Source: Fragum whitleyi (Eukaryota; Mollusca; Bivalvia; Cardiida; Cardiidae). From it: 64,000 nt of DNA. The position numbers and the translations under genes were made by a program. How positions within the stretch are numbered: position 1 is the stretch's first letter; every line of letters begins with the position of its first letter. Location of the stretch: the NCBI GenBank assembly GCA_948146395.1, contig OX411544.1, forward strand, positions 95,405,232 through 95,469,231, given 5' to 3'. The notes under the pieces are model-generated. The model saw only the letters and a program-made list of their open reading frames with translations. It ran no database searches and was not told the origin of the DNA. This document shows positions 50,001-62,000 of this stretch, one piece after another.

Positions 50001-53000
50001 GACATTTTGTGATATCTCTGGTTCTACTGAAAGCATTTACTTGAAACTTGGCACATATGCTCACCATCAAAAGAGCAACCTATACTATCAAGGGAGACAA
50101 CTCTAGATGCATTTTGAACAAATTATGCCCCTTTTTGACTTTTTCCCATCATCCAGCACTCAACAGCCGAGCGTAGGCACCTGTAGGCGGTGCTCTTGTT
50201 TAAGACACATACATTTGTATCATAATTACCATGCAATCATTTTTCAGCACTGAACTATAATAAACACTTTGTTATCAGGCAGGGTTTATCAGTTCATTAC
50301 AGGCTTCATTGCATGCTAAAATCAAATAAACGATATAAATTATAAACACATCATTTGTGGGCAACCAAGCTGTTATATCTCTAGTTTGAATTAACCTGTA
50401 GATATGCCATTTTAGTGACACAGTGGTGATAAATATTTACAACATTGAGACTATCATACTTTAAAATAAATCTATGGATTTATTAGCCTGGCATATGAAA
50501 TCATGACAGTAACAATTTGAAAAAAAAGAAATGAGAAAATGATTAAATGTAATATAAAACATTGAGAGAAGGAAAGACCATGAATTTGCAGACTTAATTC
50601 CTATGAAATGAGTATGACGATGTAAAAATATTTCACTTATGAAATTCATACTAATCGTGTGAATACTTAATTATTGTATAAACCTTATTTCAGGTTTGAG
50701 AAGATAGATGCCCTTGGTGCAGTTGTCCTTGAAAAGACGCCGGGGGCCACTGAGGTCAAGGACAAAATGAAGAGACTAGCTGATGATAGAGGGGCCATTG
50801 ACGAGATGTATCAAAAACGACTAAAAGATTTACAAGATGCATATGACTTACAGCTCTTCAACAAGGAGGCAGATAATATAGACTCAGTAACAGGAAACCA
50901 TGAAAAACTCCTGAACCAGTCTAACCTTGGTGTAAGCCATTATTATATTTTTATGCCCCCTCATTGATAGATCGGGGGCATATTGTTTACCATTGTCCAT
51001 CTGTCCATCTGTCTGTCCGTCCATCTGTCTGTCTGCAAAAGTTAACCAAAAAACTTAACATTGCCGATATCTTCAAGCCTATTCAAGATACAAGGCTAAT
51101 ATTTGGCATGATGATAGATCTCAATGATCCGCATCCGCTGGTACCAAAGTCAAGGTCAAGGTCATCTGTCAAGGTCAAACTTTGAAAAAAATGCTGTTAC
51201 GGGGGCATTTGTGTTTAACAAACACATCTTGTTTCTTTAATGATTTCCTTTAGATTATAGAGAAATAATGGTAGATGATCATTTGATATCTCCACCAAAC
51301 CAGTGAAATAAAATTTTTTACCTTGCTTACATTCCTTTCAACAGATATCAGCATATTAATCATGACTGATTTTATCAGTGTTTTGTTTCTGAATGAGGCT
51401 GCTGATATTTTGAGATTATGAACCCAATCTCATACAATCCCCCTTTTAGACATACCTCAAGAAAAGAGAATTAGGAAAACATTGTGGAAAATGAAGAAAT
51501 TGCTTGTTACAAGCATTTTTTTCATTTTCCACATGTTTCTAACCCGAAAGAAAAGAAAAAAAAAAGCCATCAACTTATATAATTATGTCACAACAATTTT
51601 CTGTTTGGCACACTCTAAAATTGTAAAGTTTAGCTATTGAATAATATATGTGTGCATTGTAGACGGAGCTTTTGATGTGGAAGCCCTATATAAGCAATTT
51701 CTATATTTTCCCGCGACAATTTCTAAACAAAATGACAAAAATGTAGAAAATTTTATCAACTCCAAATTGTCATATTCAACTTTTTTTATCTTGGACCAGT
51801 CAAGAATTAGGTCATCAGGTAATGAGGTAATGGGTTACTATGTGTTTTGTAGTTTGACTCAAGTGATGTATAAGCCCTATATATATAAAACAAAAATATG
51901 ACAAAATTAACAAGAAATTTCTGCAGTTCACATTGCTCCCTCCCTCCCCCCCAAAAAAAATAAAATAAAAAAAAAAAAAAAAAAAAAAAAGAGAATAAGA
52001 GAAAGTAGAATATTATTGTCTGCAACTTCTTTTAATTTGAACCAGTCTAAAATTGATTTGTTTTGTAATGTTTTACTATGTGTATTGCAGTCTGACCTAG
52101 GAGATGTAGAAGCCCTTTATAAAAGACATGAAGATTTAGAGAGTACCCTACAGGCCCAGGAAGAGAAACTCAAAGGTCTGAGTGATTTGGCAGACAAATT
52201 GATAGCTGACGGACATCCAGATAAAGATTAGTAAGTAGATTGGTCTGTATGTTATATTTGTGAATTTGTTGCACATTTTTTTTTCTACTTGAGGATGATA
52301 GGATAAAGTGTCAAATAACTTATTTCTATTGTGTTCCTAACTCATTCCAGATCTTATTCTGCACATAGGGAGTGAGGCAATGTTTTCTAACCACTGCTAC
52401 CCACTTTTACAGCTTGGTTGACTGGGGCCCTGTCTGTAACATGATCTGCCCAAATTCACTACCTGCCTCCAGTGGGAATCGAACCTGTACCCATCAGGTT
52501 ACGAGTCAAGCGCACTAACTACTCAGCCAATGAGCCAGACGAGCCAATTTAAATTGTTCAATTTCATGCTCATATCAAGTTTTCTTGAAAAAAGAATTGT
52601 AATTTGTATTTTGAATGTGAACAATTAAATGGTATGATTAGGCATATCAGAAACAGTAATCAAAGGCTGATAAAAATCTTTTTGCCCCCGGTATTGAGAG
52701 ATTGGGGGCATATTGTTTTACTCATGTCCGTCTGTCTGTCTGTCTGTCCGTCCGCCCGTCTGTCCGTCCTTCTGTCCGTCCTTCTGTCCGAAAACTTAAC
52801 CAAACTTAACCTTTGCCAATATCTTCAAGCCTATTCAAGATACAAGGCTCATATTTGGCACGATGATAGATCTCAATGATCTGCATCTACTGATACCAAA
52901 GTCAAGGTCATGTGACAAGGTGAAGGTCATCTGTCAAGGTCAAACTTTGAAAAAAAAAATGCTGTGACGGGGCATTAGTATTTCACAAACACATCTTGTT

Positions 53001-56000
53001 TTCTATCATTTGCTTTTTAAAGATTACAGAAAGTTTTACATAGTGTTTGAATGTAAATGTATTGAAAGAAATTTGCAAAATTTACTTTAGCGGAAGTGCC
53101 CCATAAAAGGAGAAATAAAGTTCTGAAATTCTGAAATTTTCCATTTGAAACCGACTACATAATCTTGTTGTAAGTCTCCCCTTTAAATGACATGCAATTA
53201 ACAACACAATTTTCTCATTTTAACAGTATTGATAAGAGACGTAACGATGTACTTGAGAGAAGACAGAAAATCAAGGGTCAAGCTGCAGACAGACATAATG
53301 CCTTACTTGGTTCTCAGGCCTTCCATGAGTTCAAGAGAAATGCTACAGAACTGTCACAATGGATGAAGGAGAAATATAAAACAGCAACAGACGAGTCATA
53401 CAGGGATCTGGGAAATCTTCAGGAGAAACTCAAGAAACATCAGGCTTTTGAGCTGGAGTTGAAGGCAAATAATGATAGACTTAACCAACTGAATGAGGTA
53501 AATATTGACAAGATCTTTTAAAGATCAGATGATTTTGACAAAAATTATTGCCCTATCCTCACCTGTGTTAATATTGTAAAAAAAGTACTACATTTTGTCA
53601 TTTCTCTAATAATTATCCCCCGCCGTTTTCGGCGAGGGGATATAGTAATACTCTCCGTCCGTCATTCCGTCATTCCACCCTTCCGTCATTCCGTCCTTCC
53701 ATCACTAAACTTGTCCGGAGCATATCTCCTAAAGTATGATAGCTATCAACTTGAAACTTTATGGGTGGATAGATCTCATGGAGGAGAAGTGCAGTGCACA
53801 AGAACTACAACTCTTGCTTGCATAATTTTGGAGTTATTGCCCTTTGTTATTTTTAAGACTTAGATTTTGTCAGGAGCATATCTCTTAAAGTATAATAGCT
53901 ATCAACTTGAAACTTTATGGGTGGATAGATCTCATGAAGGAGAAGTGCAGTGCACAAGAACTACAACTCTTGCTTGCATAATTTTGGAGTAATTGCCCTT
54001 TGTTATTTTTAAGACTTAGATTTTGTCCGGAGCATATCTCCTAAAGTATAATAGCTATCAACTTGAAACTTTATGGGTGGATAGATCTCATGGAGGAGAA
54101 GTGCAGTGCACAAGAACTACAACTCTTGCTTTCATAATTTTGGAGTTATTGCCCTTTGTTATTATTAAGACTTAGATTTTGTCTGGAGCATATCTCCTAA
54201 AGTATAATAGCTATCAACTTGAAACTTTATGGGTGGATAGATCTCATGGAGGAGAAGTGCAGTGTACAAAAACTACAACTCTTACTTGCATTATTTTGGA
54301 GTTATTGCCCTTTGTTATTTTTAAGACTTAGATTTTGTCCGGAGCATATCTCCTAAAGTATAATGGCTATCAACTTGAAACTTTATGGGAGGATAGATCT
54401 CATGGAGGAGAAGTGCAGCGCACAAGAACTATGACTCTGGCTTGTATAATTTTGGAGTTATTGCCCTTTGTTATTTTAAAGACTTAGATTTTGTAGGGGC
54501 TTAATTTCTTAAAGTAGAACCCTTAATCTATTAGGCTTCAGTTTACTATCAAGCTTTCTCGGCGGGGATGGCCATGTCTGACATGGCTCTTGTTCCATTT
54601 GGATTTTCTTGTAACTTGGAATATTTTTACTCTATCAACTTTTTTTTTATCAAAGGGGATGACTATAAATACATTTTTGTTAGATTTATACAAAAATTAG
54701 ACAGATGAAGTAAATTAAATGGGCATAACCATAGGTGTAGCAAGGATTTTGAAATTAAAACACACTCAGAAGGACCCAACCAAAGAATAGTATAGGATAA
54801 AGGGAATATGTAGACTGTGACTAAAGAGGAATGTCCCCTGTCCGCTCCCCTTTTGATTTGAGCTTTTGTTAAAAAAGCTGTAGTTTTGATGTAATGAGGA
54901 TTCATCAACAGCATTTTATGCCCCCGTATCGAGAGATCGGGGCCATATTGTTTTACTCATGTCCGTCTGTCTGTCTGTCTGTATGTCTAACTGTCCATCC
55001 GTCTGTCTGAAAACTTAACCCGAAAACTTAACCTTTGCCTTTTCTCCAAAAGTATTTGACATACAAAGCTGAACACCAAAGTCAAGGTCATGTGACAAGG
55101 TCATGTGACAAGGTCAAGGTCATCTGTCAAGGTCAAACTTTAAAAAAAAAATGCTGTTCCGGGGGCATTCGTGTTTCACAAACACATCTTGTTCGAAAGG
55201 GGATTCATTTCCATTACACACTTGCATAATGTGCTTAATGGGAACTACGCCCTTGATAATTGAAGTTGTAAGCACTTCTTTCTAAAATGATGTGATACAA
55301 AGATGTTTAAAACATTGAATTGCCCCACCTTTTTGATGGCTCTATTTCGAAAGACTTGTAACTGCCTATAAATTTATAGGCAGTAACAATTGTTTCATGC
55401 TGAGTCATCGATTTGACAAAGGGTCCTGTTAGAGCTGGATTTTATGTTGGCATTACATAGATGTGAGAATTGAAATTCAAAATTTTATTTGTGGAGTATT
55501 TCTCAAGTTGTATAGAATTAAGCTGAAAATTTGTATTATATCCACTTTATCCATTACATAGAGGATATTGAATGAATGCTCATGGAATACCAAATTTATT
55601 AAACAAGTCATCTATAAACAGATAAAAACGAGGCTGCGCCAAGTTTTTATCTGTTTTTGATGACGAGTCTAATAAATTCAGTATTTCATGAGCACAAATT
55701 TGATATTCTATTTATAATATGACCCGAATTTTGCTTTAAAAAAAAAAAGCGTCAAAATTATTGGATTTCAACATTTCAATTTTCCCCGAAACTTATAACG
55801 CCATTTAAAACTGATGTCACAATATATACATTATGACGTCATATTCGCGGTTACAAAATAGCGTTGTTATTTGCTCTGATCTCATTTGCATAGTTATTCC
55901 ACTAATGTAATAACACCAGTGTAATATCAAAATTATTCAACGGGGTTATTTCACTCATGGTGGGTCCCGATAGGTCATATCATAAAATGCATTCAATAAT

Positions 56001-59000
56001 GAGCATTGAAATAAAACCTTACTAGTCAAATGATGTTAAATATTTTTTTTATTTTCAGCAAGGGAAAGCCCTTGTACAAGATGAGCATCCAGCAACTCCA
56101 GAAATCGAGAAAACTCTCAAAGATGTGAACACACAATGGAAGGATCTTTATGATAAATCTATGGACAAAGGTCAAAAACTGAGGCAGGCACATCAACAAT
56201 ACATACTGAATAAAACACTAGCTGATGCTCAGGTAAATATGAGATCTTTATGATAAATCTTTGGACAAGGGTCAAAAACTGAGGCAGACACATCAACAAT
56301 ACATGCTGAATAAAACACTAGCTGATGCTCAGGTAAATATGAGATCTTTATGATAAATCTTTGGACAAGGGTCAAAAACTGAGGCAGGCACATCAACAAT
56401 ACATGCTGAATAAAACACTGGCTGATGCTCAGGTAAATATGAGATCTTTATGTTAAATCTTTGGACAAGGGTCAAAAACTGAGGCAGACACATCAACAAT
56501 TCATGCTGAATAAAACACTAGCTGATGCTCAGGTAAATATGAGATCTTTATGATAAATCTTTGGACAAGGGTCAAAAACTGAGGCAGGCACATCAACAAT
56601 ACATGCTGAATTAAACACTGGCTGATGCTCAGGTAAATACGAGATCTTTATGATAAATCTATGGGAACTTGATGGCTCAGTGAGAAACAGTTGTAACTGC
56701 CTTTAAACATATAGGCAGTTACAACTGTTTCTTGCAGAGCCATCTAACTGAAAACTGAGACAGACACCTCAATGATATATGCTGTATGGAACTAGACAGC
56801 ACTCAGACAAATGTACAAGAGATCTGTCTGGTTACTCTTTTGACAAGGGTCAAAAACTGAGACAGGCGTAACTAAATAATATGTAACAACAGTTGTCAAT
56901 CAGTCTGTCTATCTGTGTGGTAAAACTTAAACTGCAAACAAAACACTTTCTTCTAACTTCAATTTAAGTTACAATTCTCAAATATAGCTTGAAGCTTTAG
57001 TGTCATCAAAACACATTATTGAATGTCAAAGTCAATGACATAGATCAAAGTCAAGATCAATTAGCAAGATAAAATTTTTAAGGAATTGCTGTTTCGGGGG
57101 CATAAGTATGCATATCCACTTATACATCTTGTTTTGTATGAAATAAAGTGCATGGGATTGTCTATAATGACATATATAGTTGTTCAGTGAAATGTACTGT
57201 GATTTAAAGTGGCATAAAACTCTGTTTCAACCATATTCAATTTTAAGAATTAATTAAGAAATGAACATATTTATTGACAGGCTAAGTTAGATGAGATGGA
57301 GAAGTCTGTAGCCAATCCAGATGTAGGATCAGATCTGAGAGGTGTGAAAGAGTTGTTGAAGAAACATCAAGGTTTAGAGAATGATCTGACAGGTCTAGAT
57401 GAACAAATACAGACTATTGTATCTGAGGGTCAGGCCCTCGCTGATGCTGGTCACTTTGATAGGGTGGGCATTCTTAAAATAGTGGACCAGTTTCATAAAA
57501 GGTTAGTGTGTCATCATGTCTGTTGTAGAAAGATATGTGGAATTATGTTTGGAATATCATATATATGTCAAGTAATGAGCACTTTCAAATTTATCGCTGT
57601 GAAGGGTACTGATGGAAACGCATGATTTCAAAATTTTAAGATAAATAGACACATTTTTCACTAGCAGTGTCTCCCTTCCACGCAATGATGCAAATGAGAG
57701 AAATGTGAAACAAAATGCTTACAGTATTCATGTGAATATGGGATCAGGCTGATTATTTTGGAATATATTTTAGCGAAGGTTCTATTATATTGGCTTGTAA
57801 GTACCAATTTTGACCAGAATATATTTCAGACAACAAGCTATAGTTTTCTTTATAATAATTTCAGATTTGAGAAGTTAAAGCCTGAGGTAGCCAAGAGAAA
57901 GACTCGTCTACAAGACTCACTCCATTTCCATCAGTTCAGATTTGACGTTGATGATGAATTACAGTGGATTAAAGAACGACTGCCAGCTGTAGCATCTACA
58001 GAGTATGGTAAAAGTTTGGTGGATGCACAGAACCTCCAGAAGAAACAGCAGGTATATGGCTTGAAATTTTTACCCTAAACTAGTTTTACAACTTTAAGAG
58101 CTGTCCAAATTGAAAAAAATATTTTAGGTGGTAATTCAAGAAGGGCTGTATACAAAAATGAAAATTCATTGATTGATATTTCCTAGCTATTTTGTTAATT
58201 TGAAATTTGACTTGTGTTCTTTTTGATATTATGGTCCTACAAAATAGGCGAAAAAGAAATAAAATCCAAGAAAATCTCTTGTTGCCAAAGAAATAAGAAA
58301 AATATGAAAAGATAAAAATGAAATTCTAACAAAGAAAGCCAAGAGCCTGATTGATACTTGGTATGAAATGTGATTTCATTGACCTATATGAACATAGGCA
58401 AAATCATAAGTGTTCAGAACCCTGGAGTATTATAGGGTTAATCAAGTTTCAGAGGGTGTTAACATTTGCAGAGACCCAAAAAATGATTAAACCCCCAAGT
58501 GCAAATATGAGCATTAAAGAATTTTGAGGCATTCTGCAAATGTTAACGCCCGAAAAAATGTGAATTTATTCTATTATTGCATAAAAAGATAGATTGGAGT
58601 ATAGATTCAAACAAAAATTGCGAAATAAATTCATAGAAACAATATAAAACTAGTAACAAACTTACAAATATGCCAGAACAATTATATCATGTATTACACC
58701 GTCCATTGTGTTTATACCGACATTGCTTGATAAATTTATGACATCACACAATTTAACACTGGAATTAGAGCAACATCTTTAGGTATGCTGTATGATAATG
58801 TTGGACATGAATTATTTTAACATATTTTACTTATCAATGTGTACAGTCTTCTAGATTTTTTTATTGTTGTATTTTTAACAGAATGCATAATACATCTTTT
58901 TAGAACAAACTAATATTGCAGAAAAAATATAGGAATTATTGAAAGTGATTAAGTTGTATAATCCCAAATTGCAGATATTTAGGTAAAAAAAGGCGGGCGT

Positions 59001-62000
59001 TAACGGCACATGAATTTACTGATTAATCCAAGTTTTCTCCTGTGAAAGCCCGGGTTTTGTCCATTAACATATGCCTTCAACGACAGGAAAACATAGATTT
59101 TATGCAATAATTCTGTCATTGAAGACTAAATATTAGTTTCAGTCATGTAGAATTCAGGCTTTTGTTAAGAATCACCATGACAATTTATCTTTCATGTCAG
59201 CTTTTAATTGTACTTTTCAGAAACTAGACCTTGAAATCCAAGGACATGCTCCGATCATCGAGAAGGTACAAGCTCGTGGAGACAAACTGATTGAAGAACG
59301 TCATGTCAATGCCAAACAGATCAAAGATAAAGCTCAGGAGCTTCAAGTGTCATGGGACGATCTACTGAACAAATCTAAAACAAGGAAAAAGAACCTTGAC
59401 TTATCTGTACAAATACAACGATACTTCTCAGAGGTTAATGAAATCGAAGGATGGATAAATGATAAAAATTCACTCGCATCAAGTACTGACTATGGTAAAG
59501 ACGAAAATGCAGCAAATAAATTGTTAACCAAGAATAAAGTGTTAGAGACAGACATTCAGACGTACCAGGGCATAGTGAATGGAGTAGATCGCGAGTGTAA
59601 ACGATTGTTTAAAATTGGATGTCAGGATCCAGCCTCATTACGCAAAGCACAGGTAAGCTAGATAAAGTCAATTATATACAGTTTATTTAGCATGAGTGAC
59701 CAGGGGCCTGTTTTACTAAACATTTTATGATCACTTTTTGTGTAAGTCAAAAATTTAATGTTTCTGGATTAACAACTAAATATGGAATTCTGCTGTGCAT
59801 CATCTCATTGGAGTCGTCATCAAAAGATGTTTCTGGTGAGATATTGCAAGGCATAATCTAATACTGAATGAAAACACCAGATCTGATTTGTGATTTTGAC
59901 TTAGGATTCATTTTTTGTTAGAAGTTAAGTAAAACGTGGCCCAGGTCTGTTAAATGACCATTTTTATGAGGTGGCTATTCTCAAAAACCCTTCTTTGAAT
60001 CAAAATTTACTAAAAAGTAGATATCATTGGTCTAAAATTTTGAGTAATGAATCCTATTGTCTTAATGAGACAAATTTGCTGTTGAGATCAAATAAGATAG
60101 GGTTATTGACAAAGGTGCCATAACATGCACTTGTATATTCAATCAGAATGATTTTTCTAATATGTAAAAAAATCATGAACTAAGCAACCATTCTTTATAA
60201 TGACTGTTTTTATTTGGTCCTGTAAGGGGTTGCTCAATACATGTTCTATTGTACTCTGTATCAATTGATTAATGATATGTGACCTGCTGCGCCAAAAGGG
60301 ACCATCTGGGAACTCTGTAAAATGAATATTTAAAAAAGAGATTGGGTCCAGCATAGGTCAACCAGAGGTAGCATTTCAAGAATTCTTTAACAGGATGGTA
60401 GATTGATCATTCTGGATTCAGAAAATAAGCAAAATGCCAAAAGTTTCAGCTCTAGTCAGTCTGCACAATGAGCACATTCTGACTAGGGTTGACACTTTAT
60501 GCACTACCCATGCGGTCCTTTTTCACGTGACATGTCACATATTTTAGGAATTTCTACAAAGTGGGCTTTGAAATGATATTTTGTGTCCTTAAAATTTGTC
60601 AAGGTGAAATTTCTTTTTAGCAAGTAGATCTACTAAGCGTAAAAAAAAGCTTTGGATAACAATCCAAATTTTGTTTTGAAATGTCAAATCTATTTACAAA
60701 CTTTAACTTCTATGTTGTTCTGAGTGTGTTAGTTTGATCATTATGAATTTTCTATCTACTGCCAACAGCCAGGTTTGGTAGCCATATGTGATGTGCCTGC
60801 AAAACTATTCAGAGATATATTGATATAATGAAGAAGCTGAAATCTTAACTAGAACTTTCTTAGTGATTATTTCTCCATTTTAGGATAATCTTCAAGATCA
60901 GTTGAACAAATTAAAGAGGCAAGCAGCCGAGAGAACAAAGAATTTAGAACAATCTAAATGGATGCATGCCTACCTTCGTGAAAGTGGAGATTTTGAGGAA
61001 TGGATAAATGAACAAATGCAGAATGCTTCCTCTGAGGAATATGGACAGGATTATGAACACTTGTTGATATTACGCAATAAATTTGATGATTTTAAACGTC
61101 AAGTTGAATCAAATGAGGAGAGATTCAATAGATGTGAGCGTATGGCTAAATGGCTTGTAGAAGATAAAGGACCGTACACAAAACAAGTGTTAGAAAGACA
61201 GGAACAGTTAGGGTAAGTAATCTTTTGATCCATATTTCAATATAGTCATAACTGAAGTAATTAGTAAACTACTTTTTTAAGCAAATGAGACATATTCAGA
61301 GAACAAAAATTACATAGGCTTGAGAAATTGTAATATTTTATGGTTGAAATGTTCTCAATGTTTGGGTACTATTTAATGTTGAGCTAAAACAAAGACAACA
61401 AAGTTATTGCATGAAAAATAAAAATCCCTTAATTTAATTGAAAACTTAATGTTTAGCAAATGGGAGCTACTGTTAGAGACTTATAATTATCAAAAAACAA
61501 ATAGAGTGAGTTATAGTGAGGTATAACGGCAATATTTGGATGGCTCAGCACAAAACAGTTGTTACTGCCTATAAACATATAGGCAGTTATAACTGTTTTG
61601 CAATGAGCTTGGATTTATCAAAGTGTATTCTGTATAAGTAAAATTACTGTACTCTATGTATCTATCAGTGATGCCTGGAACCAGCTCTTAGAACAGATTG
61701 GTGCCAGGGACCAGAAATTGTTTGGTGCAGGAGAGATTCACCGATTCAACCGTGATGTTGAGGACGCGCTGACGAGAATACAAGAGAAATATCAGAGTAT
61801 TCCAGATGACCTTGGGAGAGACATCAATGCTACACAACAATACATCAAGAAACATGAAGGATTTGAGAATGAGCTCATAGCCCTAGAGGCCCAGGTAGGG
61901 ATTTTGTTTAATCATGCAATAAAGCCTGTATTGACCTGATATCACCTGTCTGATAACATAACATGATATCAGACAGTCTATTTTTAGAAACAATTGGCAA

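Noticed and set aside
49864..50070. Threonine-repeat protein on the minus strand
   Set aside because: Translation of the GTCGTTGTTGTCG microsatellite of a modular repeat.
51650..51901. Additional spectrin exon beginning VDGAFDVEALYKQ
   Set aside because: After a few matching codons it diverges from spectrin, and inserting it would duplicate helix B; better explained as a decayed duplicate.
56233..56664. Four extra coding exons downstream of exon 15
   Set aside because: Each 90-nt block lacks an acceptor; the preceding bases are GTAAATATGA, not a pyrimidine tract and AG, so they cannot be separate exons.
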